From Sceloporus undulatus (lineage: Eukaryota; Chordata; Lepidosauria; Squamata; Phrynosomatidae): DNA of 64,000 nucleotides. The stretch is from NCBI RefSeq assembly GCF_019175285.1, contig NC_056523.1, forward strand, positions 186,034,418 to 186,098,417, given 5' to 3'. Positions 1 to 34,489 of the stretch are shown in pieces (the first letter of the stretch is position 1; each line of letters opens with the position of its first letter). The position numbers were made by a program, and so were the translations under genes. The notes under the pieces are model-generated. The model had not been told where the DNA came from and searched no databases. It saw only the letters and a list, made by a program, of their open reading frames with translations.

Positions 1-168
1 CATAGACCAAGACTGTCCAATCACTGTGCTGCGCAGGCTGTCAGGCATTCCCAGCCTCAGGTGCCCAAAGATGGTTGTGTGTCAATCTGGGTCCAGTTCT
101 CTTTTGTCAGTCAAGACCAAAGCCTTGGAGTTCCCTGAATCCACCCGCAAGCAGACCAGGGGATCACA

Positions 169-348
169 GGCTGCATCCTCACTGCAGAAGTAATCCAGTT
201 TGACACCACTTTAACTGCCACAGCTCCATGCTGTGGATGGGATCCCAGGAATCATAGTTTGTTGGGAGTCCCCAGAATTCTGTAACATGGAGCCGTTGGC
301 AGTTAATGCAGTGTCAAACTGGGTTATTTCTGCACTGAGGATGCAGCC
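169..348. mobile_element. Palindromic MITE with long inverted ends (GGCTGCATCC type)
   Basis: The element starts with GGCTGCATCCTCACTGCAG and ends with the near reverse complement. The inner arms carry the paired phrases 'tttgacaccactttaactg' and 'cagttaatgcagtgtcaaa'. Related copies lie at 35.2, 35.8, 53.4 and 56.7 kb. It is non-coding and non-autonomous; the superfamily was not determined. Confidence 0.7.
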
Positions 349-1330
349 ACGTTTTGACAAAACACATTGGGTTTTGGGGTTGATTTGACTGTTTCCAAGA
401 AAACATTCTGAATAAATTAAAATGTAAATGTTCAGTTTAGATTTAGATCTTATGCACTGAGCTAAAAGCCTTCTTTTTTAAAAAAGAAAGTTACATTTGT
501 TCCCCCAAGCAGCACTGTTGAAATTCCTTATTCTACTACAGAGCCATTAAAGATGTAGGAGCCCTCTTCACTTTTCACTCTGGCAACTCTAACTGGTGCC
601 TGGTTCTTTTCACTTGGCAGATAAGTATGCTGGCATGCACATTATTGGCTCTGAGGGAGTATTGTAAGCAATGAGGACACAAACTCAAGAAATGAAGAGG
701 ATAATATTTTTGTCTTGTGGCCCCTTAATGACCAAAGCATCTTATTGTGGCATATTAGTTTCTCCAAATTAGATACAGAAGCTAGTGTTTAGCAAAGAGG
801 GAGGCAGAGCCTCTTCATTCACTATAGTATCAGAAGAATGCTTAATGTTAAATCTTATCAGACTGGATCCTGTCCATTTTCTTTGGGAAAAATCTGGGAC
901 CTGCTGATATAAATGGGATGCATGTATATGTAGGTGCTTGGAATTGCAACCTAAGTCTTTTTGGTTTGTTATAGAAGCTAAACTTGCTTTTATTACAACT
1001 GGTTCCCATTCTTGTTCAGAATGACATCTAATAAATGGCTTTAAGAATAGATAGCACAGTATTCCATGTTGTTGTTTTTTTGTTATTAATTTTGAAGTGG
1101 GAATACTACTTCATATTATATACATCATATCTTGTGTTTCTGGGAATGTTAAGCGAAATGATGGGTTAGGCCCAAAATGCAACATATGAACATTGCTGGA
1201 CACACATTTTAAAGAATAGCTTTAGACCTGTATGATATTACTATCAGGGAAGATGGAAAAGTCATAAATTCTTCTGGTTATGTCACACATGACAGAGAAC
1301 CTCTAGATGAGATGAAGTGTATATGATAGT

Positions 1331-1572
1331 TTTGTTGTTGTCATTGTGTGTCTTCAAGTCGTTTCCTACTTATGAAGACCCTAAGGCAAACCCATAATGG
1401 GATTTTCTTGACAAGATTTGTTCAGAGGAGGTTTGCCATTGCTTTCCCTTGAGACTGAGAGCATGTGACTTGCCCAAGATCACTCAGTGGGTTTCCTTGA
1501 CTGAGTGGGGATTTGAACCCTGGTGTCAGAGTCATAATCCAGTGCTCAAACCACTGTGCCACACTGGCTCTC
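1331..1572 (-). mobile_element. tRNA-derived squamate SINE, full length
   Basis: Read on the minus strand, it begins with a tRNA-like head containing a degenerate B box (GATTTGAACCC on the plus-strand complement side). It continues through the typical 'caagtcacatgctctcag' and 'aacaaatcttgtcaagaaa' body and ends in an ACAACAA tail. The same family occurs at 7.75, 26.7, 33.6 and 52.0 kb. Confidence 0.8.
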
Positions 1573-1804
1573 ATGAGGTTAATTAATAGAAAGCAGTTAT
1601 GGAAACTATGCTCATGGTCTGTATTGTTTTTCATATGCATCTGCACAGCAGTGGAGTAACAATAGTTAATTGTTTTTCCATTAAGCATATAGGGTTCAAC
1701 TAGAGGAGGCCCCTTAAATCAATGGGAAATTGTAAAATAGACTTATGTAGATTCAATAGATCTATTCTAGTAAACCTCACAATTAGTTTTAGCCACTACT
1801 AGTA

Positions 1805-2006
1805 CAGTCCCCCTGCTGTATCTATGGATTCAACTAGCCACACCTTGAAAATCCCCCCACCCCAAAAGCAAACTTTCATTTTGCCATTTTATATAAGTGA
1901 CATCATTATACTATGCCAGTGTAAATCATGGGACTTGAGCATCCATGGATTTTGGTATCCGTAAGAGGTCCTGGGACTAAACTCCAGCAGATACCAAGGG
2001 CCCATT
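1805..2006. mobile_element. Tigger/pogo-like Tc1-mariner MITE (degraded)
   Basis: The element starts with CAGTCCCCC directly after TA. It contains the phrases 'gggacttgagcatccatgga' and 'ttttggtatc', shared with copies at 5.83 and 52.65 kb. The right end is less well preserved. Confidence 0.55.
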
Positions 2007-2265
2007 TTAATGGGTAATTTCAAGTATGGGAAATGTCCATTGGATGGAGAGTTGATATTTGTGTGTCCATTTAGATTTTTTTATCTATTCGTCAGCTGAC
2101 AAAAGTCCTAGAATGGTTTACACAAAATAAATAAAGCCAACAAAAGCAGAGCTAACAATAACTTGATAAAAGAACATTAAAACCAAATCTAAAAAACTGG
2201 GCAAGCAAAGAGGATTTTTTCCCCTGGAAGTAGATGGGAAGAGATTAGGCTTAACATCAGTGGCT

Positions 2266-2425
2266 TTTTCACACTATAAAATTATAATGCTGTGATTCCA
2301 CTTCTAATGGTCAGAACAAGCTCCTGTGCAACCACAGAGTTTGTAGTTTAGGGAAGAGTATTTAGAAGTCCCCAAATTCCATAGGATGCAGTTAAAGCAG
2401 AAATCAGTGCTATAACTGCATGGAG
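2266..2425. mobile_element. MITE of the 'TTCACACTATA' family (degraded)
   Basis: The left end is TTTTTCACACTATAAAATTAT and the interior has 'accacagagtttgtagttta' and 'ccataggatgcagttaaag'. A better copy at 47614-47831 has GGGCCATTTCACACTATAC at its left end and a complementary right end. Confidence 0.5.
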
Positions 2426-4042
2426 TGAAAGGAGCCAGGTAAAAACCTGACCAAAACCAGCCTCACGGGTCACACTTTACCCCGGCCCACATTCTTTAGC
2501 AAGAGTGGAAAATCTGTGGTCCTTCAGATGTTGCCAGACTAAAACGAACCATATTTTTTGAGGACGAGTCATACTGGCTTGAGATGTAGTCCAGTAGCAT
2601 CTGGAATGATCTCCACCCTGTATTAAATGTTAAACTTGGGAACATTTGTGGAATAAGACTAGGAGATGCTTTTGAAACTGATCTGATGCAATATGTGTTC
2701 AAATAGCAATTATGGGGCTGTGCTTAAATGACCCATAAAGGGGTCATGTCTCAAACACTGCAGCACAAATTAAACACATTTATTATTATTTGGACACTCG
2801 ACATGCTGTAATAAAGCAAAAACTTCAGCATTTCTTCTTGTGAACATAATGTAGGAGAAGAGCTCAGATAATGAGTTTAGTTTTAGATAATGAGTTTTAG
2901 TTTAATGCTTTAGTGTAGTGTCCCAACAGGATTTTAGTGTATTTGATACAGTGGATTCAGATTTAAGAAAATACACATGTTTTGTTTGAGCTAGGTTTGT
3001 TCATACAGTGTGATATCAAAAACGTATGTAGCTCTTTATTTTTCAGATATATCCTGTATTGTCAACTTATTATTGTGCTTTTTTTTAGTTATACCTTGAA
3101 TTTGCAGTAATTTATAGGTATCTTCTTGAGTTGGCTGAGTGAAAGCACTTCATGTCCCATGAAATACATGGTGAAAGTATATTGATTTCCCCTTATTATA
3201 TAACTTCTAATAACCTGGGAAGCTAGATTTGTGATACTGCCATTCCAAATATTGAGTAAATTCTGGGTAAGGCCAAAAATTATGACAGCATAAAGAATTT
3301 AAAATGTAAAATGTCGGTTTATTGTCTTGGTTCTCTCAACAGCAATCTGAAATATGCTTTCACTGCTGTTTCACATGCAGTAAATAGGTGCATAGTGTCC
3401 TCCTCCACATAGCTTAGTGTTGTGCAGGAGCCATGACAGAGCTGCAGAAAGTATGAAGTATGTATAGCAGAAAGAAGAGAATAGGTTTAATTATGAACAG
3501 AAAGGCTGATCATATATTTTGGAAGATGGGAAAGAAAATTATACAGACCAACAGGTATGAAACCTTAACTTTATTGATTTACTAGTGAGGATCTGATCTA
3601 ACTTCTTCCTTTTAAAGAAGGCAGAATATACGGTATGTTTTAAAATACTCTCATGGAAAGGCTCTTAATTCTGCTCTTGTAACTTTTCATTTCCAGTGTG
3701 TTCAAACTGTCAAAAGGGCAAGCATTTTGCAAAGAGATGTCTATACTTTGTGTTAGGAGTGAATTCCTCTTGGCATGTTTTAATGGGTATTGTGCTTGAA
3801 GGGCACTTTAGCAGTCAGGAAGTACTGTATCTAGTTGTAGCCCAAGGTTGATGAAATTGAACTTTTTTCAGTTTTCACATCTACTTCTGCCCTAAAGAGA
3901 AGTGCTTCAGTAGTTGTCATTAACACAGTTGTGATTGACTGTAGTAAATGGGGGGAAATGTTGCAGTTTAGAGAATCAAAAACTTAGCAGTATTTGTGTT
4001 CACAAAGGTTATTGATTCAGTCAAAACTCCAGCCATATTGTT

Positions 4043-4140
4043 TTTTTTTTTATTTTTTTGTTTTTTTATTTATATACCGCTATTCCAAAGATCATAGCGG
4101 TGAACAGCAAGTAAGCTAATTAGCAAGTAATTAGCATATG
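4043..4140 (-). mobile_element. LINE 3' tail fragment (CR1/L2 type)
   Basis: A T-rich run is followed by 'atttatataccgctattcc' and 'atagcggtgaacagcaagta'. This is the reverse complement of the usual lizard LINE 3' end. Only the tail is present. Confidence 0.5.
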
Positions 4141-5052
4141 TATTGGGGACAGAAGCAGGGGGTGCTTCAAATCTAGGCTGTTGGCTTAATACAGCTTGCT
4201 GGGTTCCTCATATAGCCATCTTGGCTGTAGCAGGTCTTTTCCCATATGCAGGCCACTTGCCCTTTAAGGATTAAGAGAGTTCCTACTATCTCTGATGATT
4301 TATTTGAAATAGCAGAGAGCATCTTCTTTCTCCTTCTATCCAGTGCAGGAAACACATGAAATAAAGGCACCTGATGGAAGTTCAGGACATGCTATGCATC
4401 TTTAAAGCCTTGTGTGTGCATGTATGATGATGATGGGTAGTTTTAAAATGTCAGTCTTCAGAACAGATTTGGGGCATTGAATCTATATTGCATTACAGTG
4501 AGTCTCTATGGCTGAATGAAAATTTGGACCTTGGTCTCCCAGCATCCTAGTCCAGTATTGAAATAGATACACCATGCTGGCTCTCAGGGGCTTTACTTAA
4601 CAACAAATAAAATAGCTTTTAGGGAAATGGCTGTTCTTTTATGTGAGTGAGAGAATAGCATGTTTATTAAGATGTTTGCAGCCTTTCAAGTTCAAATAGT
4701 GTTTGTACAGTAGCAAAGAAGTTTGCTACTACATTGGTAGATTTTGTTTTCCTGTGCTCATTCCTGTTTGCATACATGATTACCACTAAGCAATACAATT
4801 TAATTCTGTGGTGCAATATAAATATTTCCTCAGTATAGGGATTTTCTTTTGTTGTTTTGTGATGGCTTTGTATATTAAGGCTCAAACCACTTTAGGTCCA
4901 TCAATCTTCCTAAATCTCTCAAATCTCTGAAATGCAAAGGAGAATTATCTCACTAATGGACGAAGTGGCAACGTGCTCAAGGTCATATAGCCAGTTGGTT
5001 ATAAAGCTAGGAATACATCTGTAGAGTCTTGGCTCCTAAGCCTACCTAATTA

Positions 5053-5226
5053 CAGTGGACCCTTCCTATTGGCAGGCTGGAGATTGGCTGATTCAGGCAC
5101 CTACATGTCACGACACCCCATACGCATTGCCACCCATTGAATAATATGGGGCATGACTGCCCACATTTTACCCCACATGTGGGGTGAGGATGGTACTAAA
5201 CCTCCACAGTTGGGAAGGGTCCACTA
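5053..5226. mobile_element. Tigger/pogo-like MITE with TA target site
   Basis: The left end is CAGTGGACCCTTC after TA. The right end is GAAGGGTCCACTA followed by TA. The inverted ends match over about 12 bases. The interior is unrelated to a transposase. Confidence 0.65.
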
Positions 5227-5826
5227 TACTCAAATTATGGCATGACGCAAATTGGCAATAAAGAGCGGCCTCTGGCCATGATAATGCTGGGACCATGGCA
5301 ACTGTAAGGCCACAGTCCCAAGCTGGCTGCTGCCAGGCACCAGATTATCTCTGCTCCTTTTTGTTCCAGCTTTTAGCCCCTTCACTTGGCCTCGGCGCTG
5401 CTTCTGGGCATTTTGAGGGTATGTGTCATCTCAGTGTCACGTCCCCAAAGTGGCTAGAAGCCACTTTATTTGGCCTGTGTGTTTCAAGCCAATGTCTCTT
5501 ACTGGAGCTCAGAATTATCATTATACTTTCCAATAAGAGGGGAAAATCTGTAGGGGTTGTAATGATCTTGCCCTCAAATAATGTGGAGAAATATGGCATT
5601 TCTTCTCAACTTTAAATTGTCAAGTTCTCTGAGGTGAGCCACACCTTATAAAGGGAGAACTGATACTTCACTAATAATAACCAGTAATATGGAGCAGAAA
5701 TGGAGGTTTGGGCATGTCAAAATCCAGCACTGAGAGATCACATTGAACCAGTAATTATATTAATATGGTCATTTAGAAAACTGAAGATGCTCATCCTTAG
5801 AGTGCCCAGACAGCTCTTTGTTAATA

Positions 5827-6039
5827 CAGTGGGCCCTTGTTATCCTCGGGGATTTAGTTCTAGGATCCCCCGTGGATAACAAAATCCGTGGATGCTCAAG
5901 TCCCATTAAATATAATCCCTTATGTAAAATGGAAAACCAAAGTTTGCTATTTGGAATGTATACTTCTTCGGAATATTTTCAAGCCATGGATGCTTGAATT
6001 TGTGGATAAAAAAAATCTGTGGATAAGGAGGGCCGACTG
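5827..6039. mobile_element. Tigger/pogo-like MITE with TA target duplication
   Basis: Left end CAGTGGGCCCTTGTTATCC and right end GGATAAGGAGGGCCGACTG are flanked by TA on both sides (5825-5826 and 6040-6041). It lies about 220 bases upstream of the RBM10 start exon. Confidence 0.75.
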
Positions 6040-6263
6040 TACTATGGGAAAATGGCAAACCTCAAGCATAACTAGATAACATGGGAGTTGTACATGCATG
6101 TGTGAAGCCTAAAGGTTTTTAATGCATGGTTTAATAAATTGTAATTCTATTTTTTAAAATTGTTATATAGAAATAGTAATACAGGTGTAGCCATATTATA
6201 CTGAGAAATTAGGCTGGAGAAATTGGGTCTGAAAATTGCTGAATTCCCCTATTTTCCCTGCAG

Positions 6264-6366
6264 AGATTGCTTAGATCCACTTCTCGCAATCTACTGGAAT
6301 GGCAGCCACCCATTGAAGAGCCTGTGTTGGAAGATTTTCTGAAGCATTTGCAGTTCAGGGGTAGAA

Positions 6367-6383
<17 letters not shown>
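6264..6383 (+). CDS. RBM10 exon 2: end of 5' UTR and start codon
   Basis: The exon follows a clean acceptor (ATTTTCCCTGCAG) and has 103 bases of 5' UTR. It encodes MEYEK plus two bases of an Arg codon before GTAATA. Human RBM10 begins MEYERRGGRG with the same split. The 5' UTR contains no upstream ATG in the bases I checked close to the start. Confidence 0.85.
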
Positions 6384-27376
<20,993 letters not shown>

Positions 27377-27479
27377 GTTCTTTGAGGAGCACACACCTGT
27401 ATAGTATTTTGCTGCTGTGTCCTTCTACCCACCCCACTGCCCAACTTTCACACATTGTTTCTTTGGTTGACTTTTTTTT

Positions 27480-27489
27480 TTTAATTAAA
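27480..27489. promoter_or_regulatory. Overlapping poly(A) signals for two convergent genes
   Basis: ATTAAA lies on the plus strand at 27484-27489, about 108 bases after the RBM10 stop. ATTAAA on the minus strand occupies 27480-27485, about 295 bases after the Nudix stop. Together they form the palindrome TTTAATTAAA. GT-rich sequence follows on each strand (27509-27525 for RBM10). I see no other canonical signal between the two stops. Confidence 0.55.
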
Positions 27490-27780
27490 TGTTAAAATGG
27501 AAAAGAAAGTGTTTCACTTTGTTTTTGACATGGCTGAAGCCTAGGATCAAAGCACACTCCACCTCCATCCAACTGTCAAACACTTCTTTGAGTCCCTGTG
27601 CCTAGTTATGCTATTGAAGTACACTAGTTTTGGATACCTGGCTAGAAGCAAATAGCTGCTGCTAGTTGATTCAAAATAGTCCCTCCTAGGATCTTGCTGA
27701 AGTACCACACTTTACAGAGAGGTGGACCGATAAAAACCATAGAAGAATTTTCTATCAGCAGAAGAAGCATTGTTGCTTGT

Positions 27781-30700
27781 TTAAAGTGCCCTGTGCAGCC
27801 CTTCCACCAGCTCTGCATAATGAGGTTCTGAAAGATAAGTGGGGTAAGTAGAAAATATCAGTAACTTGGTATATATGATGCTCATTGTTGAAGTGCATAT
27901 ATAGCTTCAAGCCTATCTTTGCTCCCACTTTGCAACAGAAGAAATATTCTTGAGCTGCTGTTCTAGCTTACCTTCATCAGGCTGGATGTAACTATGCCTG
28001 ATAAGGAAATCCAGTACCACCATTGCACGGTTTGGCTTGAAATCTGAAGATCCAATGGCCTCTTTCACCTGCACAAGAGGAAAAATTCTAGGAAACCTGC
28101 TCTCCAGGTGTTTTGATTACAGGATTCTTGTCCACAGGCCGTGCCCAGGGAACTGAAGTTCTCTGTAGGCAAATAGGCTGCCTGAAACTAAAACCCTGCT
28201 TGTCAGTTAGAATCCTGATTCCAATTACCTAAGTAAACCTAGGCTAGAGCCTGCTATTCTTGCCATTACTACAGTAAACTAACTAGATTATTCTTCAGAC
28301 TGGCACAGGACCTATAAATCTAACTAAAAATTTATAGCAGAAATGTTCTTGTGGCAATTTAAAGACCCATGCATACATTATGGCATATGTTTCTGTGGCC
28401 TGAAGATCACTTCATAAGAGGAATACCTTTTTAAAAAAATTTTAGTTTGTCTGTTGCCACTTCACTGGGGTTTTTGTTTGTTTGCTTGCTTTTGATTTGA
28501 TTTGCATGGCAACCCCTTTGAAGACTTTCTATAACTAGTTCTGTCACACTGAATGACTGTAAGAGCAGAAGATAGAGACTAATTATAGTAGGCCTAGACC
28601 CAGTGCTGTGACTGGTATGCTAAGAGAGCCAGTTTTCGGGGTGAAGTCAAATTATGCCTACCAACCTGCTCAAGTGAACAAAGGTAGAACTCCTGCACCT
28701 CTCCATCCCCCACCTGGGGTACAAAATCTTCAGGCAGCTCCAGGTCGAATACGAACCGGCATTCAGCATGAATGCCTCCATGAGCATCCTCATAGGTGTA
28801 GCTGAGAAGGCAGGGGAAGTACCAATGATGATGTGTGTGGAGTGACCAAAGAATAAAAAAGCAGTGGAATTTGTTTCAATATGTTCTTTTATGGGGATAG
28901 CTTGTGTCCACATTTGTGGAGAAGTGATATCATCTTTCGTGAACAAACAAAACCATCCTTTTCTCACAAGCTTGCTCCTGGATTCCTACTGAAACTGGAA
29001 TAGCATTTAGGAGGCCACGTGCCCATGCCCATAAATGTTTGACCTGATTATTATAATGTTCTACACCAGTGGTTCCCAATCTTGCTCCTCCGTATGTTTT
29101 GGACTTCAGTTCCCATGAGTCCCAGTCAACACAGTCAGAAATTCTGGTAGCTAAAGTTCCAAACATCTGGAGGACCAGTGGTAGAAAACTACTACTCTAC
29201 ACCAAGACTTGTCAAATCTACATTTTGCTTAGGTTTCATGATTCAACTTTTAAACTAATAAGAATTTGTGGAAAGCAAAGGAGGGCAACTTTGAATAGAT
29301 GTGGCTGCCGCAGATTAAGGCTTCCAAAACAGTAAATACTGCCCAGGCAATAGCTCAGAAATTGAGCAGACTTCTGTATACCCACAGAGGGACATTTAGA
29401 ATAAATGCTATGTTAAGATTTAAAAAACAAACTGGGAGCTTCTCAAAATACAAATTTGAAGTTTCTGCTTGAGGAGCAAGTTGGCAGAATACAAACAAGT
29501 GATTTTATACATCCCCTAATTGTTCTGTCATTTCCTTTATGGCCTACATAGCTACAGTATATACATGCAATCAACGTCACCACATATTTTCCTGGATTTG
29601 AGGTAGCCTTATTACCTGATAGTCCCAGCAGCCTTGGCTAAGGTGGCAAGGGAGGTAGGTATGCAAGCTTCTTCTTGGCATTCTTTCACTAGTGTTTCTC
29701 TGACACCCAGCCCTGATGTAATGCCACCGGCAGCCTAATGGGAAGAGGAAAAGCAATAATACTGAGCTATTAAAAGTAAATTGTCCCAAGGATAATATTT
29801 CACCATTATCTTGAGCCAGTTGTGCCCTTTAGTTCATTGAGCAGAGGTAACAGTCTCAAATTGCCTATTATCATCTGCTGCCGTTCTAGTGAATGGTATC
29901 TGGGAAAGGCAAAGCAAGGACTTCTGTCTTTCTCACATGCCTTTCACACAGGGTCAAGCAATCTAAATGCTGTGCTACATTGCCCCTCCCCTGGCACTTC
30001 CAAGGAATTTACCTTACCCTGGCCACTCTGCTCAACATCAATGGCATTAACCCCCTTATTTTGAATTTAAAACAAGGCAGATAGGGAGCATGTGCCATGT
30101 TTTCCAGCTAGATAATACTTCTGGGAACACATTTCAATTTAAAAAAAGGTTTGTGCTCCCTGTGCGTCTTATTTGAAAATGGAGGAAACTTAACAGATGG
30201 ACCACCTTGTTTGTGCTGAGAAAAAAATGGTTTTGCTAAAATACTTAGTCCTTTGAAAAATCAAATCTAATTCTATATAGAGTCTGGCATGTGCAAGCCT
30301 GTCTAGCTCAGTATTTTGTGTACTAGCATAATTTTCTGGATTACACTAATAAATGGTTTCTGATTATTTGCTTCATCTCCACCCTCAAACAAAAAAGGTA
30401 GGCACCTGAATCATCATCTCTGCCCCATGTCTTACCAGGTTATCCAATAAGCCAGGATACGTGGGTTTGTTCGGAGCTCTACGGGCCAGCCACATGTACA
30501 TTTGGCCATTTCGCCAGGTATAGCCATTCAGGGAAGCACCATAGCACTTCACTCCCAGTAATGCTGGATTCGAGATTAAAATAAAGAGTAGTAACTTGGC
30601 AAGGAGAACAGCTTCCCAGTGTGACCAAAGGAACAGTAATATCAATGCATAGGACTATTCTGTATTTTGATCTGCTGCTCTTGTTTTTACCAAACACCAA

Positions 30701-33700
30701 CCACACATCTAGATTTATAGAAAAGAAGCTTACATTCTGTAATTTTGTTCTGGTTTCTTCTAGGTGACTCTTGAGTGCTTAATATTTAAATACAACAAGC
30801 ATCAAACCATAGAAGGCTCAGTCTGTTGAGCTAAGGGTGCATACAGGGGAGAAATCACTACAATTCCCCTTAGGAGTAAGCAATTGTTAGCTCTAGCCTT
30901 AAATCTATCGAAACAAGATTTTATGAACCCCAGACCTTCCTCCAAAAAGAGCACTAAAATGTGTACTTGATGTTGAGGAAGAGTTGGCTCCAGGTCAACA
31001 TCCTGTGAAAAGAAACATTTTTCCACCAGAAGAGTGGCAAAGCTCTCGCTGTTATCCATTTTATCAGTCATTTAGGCCCCAAATACAAGTTACTAGGAAG
31101 ATAAAGAAAATATACAGCGAAACATATGAAGGACAGCAGTAGTAATCAATGCAAGATTTAATGGATTATTATCAATTATTTATATAGCACCATCAGTTTA
31201 CATGGCGCTTTACAGTTACAACTGAAAACAGTGGGCCCTGCCAGAGCATACAATCTAAAGTGTGTGCATACACACAGAGAGAAATAATATTTTTTAAAGA
31301 AACTATTCAATAGTTATAAAACAAATTACAAAGAAATACAGTATAATATAAAACTAAACTACACACACATACATAATGGAGATACAGAGCAGTTAGTTCT
31401 GGGGGAAATGGACATTGAGCTGCACTTAGGCATACTTATGGAGGGTCAGCAGGTTCTGGGACAAGTGTGGCCTGTTTATCCAGTACCCACAATGTGAAAG
31501 GTCCTCTACAGAATAACAAAGCCAAAGAAGCCAGCTTCCTTATTCAAGGAGTTCATAACTGGAATTTTCCAATTTGGGAAAAAAGCAAAGGGGGGGGGGG
31601 GGAATTCTGGACTGTGATCAAGCTGGGCTGCACTCAAGCTCTAAGCAAGGACCTGACTGGTTTCTCTTATACCATTTTTATACAGGTTTCCACATTTTAG
31701 ACACAGGGACCTCTCAACTGCTTCTTTGCAAATTGTGCTTCATCCAATGAAGTCTAAGAAAGCTGATGTGTTCTTTTTTTAAAAAAAAAAATAGAGCTAT
31801 TCAGACTCACGGGTTGCAGCACACTCCATGCTGAAGAGAGGTGTGTCACAAAAGCAGGGCATTACGTACATTGCAGAGCTATGACAAAAGCAGATTTTGG
31901 TTAACAAGCAGCTCTACTTTACAACCCCATCCCTCCTCTACTTGCAAAACAGGTATTCTAAGGAAGAACCCTACAAATGTCCCCCTTCTGTGGTGAAAAA
32001 CAGACTCGGGAGAAAATCATTTGTAGTGAGTACATCCAGCCAAACCTCTTCCCATCCCTTTGGCTACTAGCACTCAGTCATCTCACCTCTTCCCTCCATT
32101 CTTTCAGGCAGGGTAAAGCCTGTTGTGACCGCAGTTCCTTCAGTACCCCTTGAACAGCAGCCGTTCGTGGTTCATAGGATACGAGCTGCATGCTCAGCTC
32201 CACACACGTAGGTGCCTCATCTCCCCGAGGCATTGAGAAAACAGCTGGATACTGCTGGAGACAACTGGCTACAGCCTGTGGCACATAGCCTACCTGTTGT
32301 CCAGCAACCATAAATGGCAGGCACAGAGCCTTGGAAGAGCCTGCAAGGAGATCAAGCTGAGTCAGTCCTCCACAGTCCCTATGAAGAGGGCTGAAGGAAC
32401 AGTAGTGCTTTCTAGGAACATGCTCTGTAGACCTTATTAAGTCTTTCCAATGCAAAGAGGCTCCTTGAAGGGTTGTAACATATGTGATCTGTTTTCTTGC
32501 AGCAGACGTTCTAATCCTTTAATCATGTTACAGTGGGGAAATTTTGTACATACTGAGGCAGTCATCTCTCAGAAACAGAATTGTTTTAATGATGACATTG
32601 GCCATGCTTTTCTCATTAGATTCAGCACAAGCTATGGCACAATCTGTTTGTTCAGAAGGAAGCCTGAATGATTTCAAAGGAGCTTGAAGTTCCTTTGCAT
32701 ATACATAAGATTATACATAGGCACTTCCATCCTGCACGCATGCACACGCGCACGAACAATGGTGTCCTTGGCATACACCTGTTTTGCTTTCACACGTGGT
32801 CGTGGGTGGTGCATGCAACCTTCCTCTACCTCAGAATAAAAAGGGGCCACAAGAGCTGTCTGGCCCAATTCTTTGCAGTGCAGAAAATCCACAGGTAAGG
32901 CATCCAATCTCTGTTTAAAAATCTCCAAGGAAGGAAGACCCACCACTTTCTGAGGCAGCAGTTCCATTGTCAAACAGCTCTTGCCCTCAGTTATTCCTAA
33001 CATTCAGCAAATGTAGACTTTGTAGGCATTTGGATCAAATGCACCTGAGGAAGTAGACTTGTCTACAAAAGCTCAAGCTTTTGGTTAGTCTCACAGGTGC
33101 TACAAGACCCCTTTCCAACAGTACCTGCCAGTCATTGGAAAATGAAGAGCTAAAGAGCCAACCCTAGATTTCAATATATATATATAACTTTATTACGGCC
33201 ATTTGGCCAGAGATTTCAATACTGTACACTGGGCCCTCCACATTTGCGGTTTTGACTTGTGGATTTGATTATTCATGGATTTTATTAATATGCCCTCTCT
33301 AGGAATATCTGGGTCCTCCAGACCAACTCTGTGGTCAACTGTAACCAAAAGCTGCACTGAAGGACCTAGAGATTCCCAGAGAGAACACTCTACTAAGCAT
33401 TTATAGTTTCTCCAGAGCAATTCTACAGCCAATGCCTGGCAGATGTTGACCACAGAGTTGCACTGGAGGATCTAGAGATTCTTAGGTGCGCTCTCAGGGA
33501 AAAACACAGTGTTTTTGTTATTTTCAGCTTTTCCACATTCACGGGAGTCCTGTGCCCCTAAGGCCAGTGAATGTGGAGGGACAAGGGTAGTTGTGTGCTT
33601 CAAGTCGTTTCCTGACTTGTGGACACCATAAGGTGAATCTATCATGCAGTTTTCTTGACAAGTCTTTTCAGCGGGGGCTGGCCACAGTCATCCACTGAGG

Positions 33701-34451
33701 CTGAGAGAGTGTGACTTGCCCAAGGTCACCCCAGTGGGTTTCCATGGCCGAGCCAGGATTTAAACCCTGATCTCTCGAGTCATCAAAGCCACAACGCTCA
33801 AACCACTAGTGCATCATGCTGGTCTCCAAATTTATTTAATTTTTTCTTTTTTAAATTATTTTCCATTTTTATACACTCCTCCTTTTCCTTCTCCCTCTTT
33901 CTCCTTCCCCTCTATTCCTTCCTTATCCTTTCTCCTACTTCCATTCCTTTCCTGCCCCTTCATACTTTTTCTACTCACCTCCTCCTCATTCTCCTTCCCT
34001 TTCCATCCTTCAACCCCTTCTCCATTATCCACCTCTACTTTAATCCCCTTCACTTACTCTTCCTTTCATTGGAGTTTATCACACAAAGGAAATTGTGAGT
34101 TTATCCTGTGAGTATCCCAGAAAAGGTGTGTAATTATGGGAAACGATTCCACATGACGTCCCACAAAATGTACCATTACAGTGGCCACAAAGCATTAACG
34201 CACATCTTTTTACTTTCGGGATTTCAGTGATGATGCATTTCAGATATAACTTTATTTGCACAATTGAGTATGATAATCATTTGTGCAATTACTCGCCATT
34301 TTTGCTTTATCTGTGGGATGCTTTAAATGCGCTTTAATCTCTTTAATGCAGAAATCAGCCCCAGTGTAATAAACTCCATAATTGTGTGTGACAATCCTTT
34401 GCACAATTACTCACCATTTTCGCTTTATTTGCCGGATGCTTTAAATGCACT

Positions 34452-34489
<38 letters not shown>

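Larger units (their letters stand above)
1..6263. other. Non-coding stretch upstream of the first RBM10 coding exon
   Basis: I see no exon-like reading frame and no CpG-rich promoter in this stretch. It holds several DNA-transposon MITEs and one SINE (listed separately) in AT-rich unique sequence. RBM10 in other vertebrates has a non-coding first exon, so this is probably intron 1, with the promoter outside the window. That placement is an inference. Confidence 0.55.
28802..31810. other. Nudix gene introns 3 to 5
   Basis: Apart from exons at 29616-29734 and 30436-30563, this span holds one hAT-type MITE (29067-29194), a LINE tail at about 31150-31330 and a G homopolymer near 31591-31603. The rest is unique. 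Confidence 0.55.

Noticed and set aside
33809-34111. 100-codon Ser/Pro/Phe-rich frame
   Set aside because: It is a translation of the polypyrimidine tract and its low complexity explains it.
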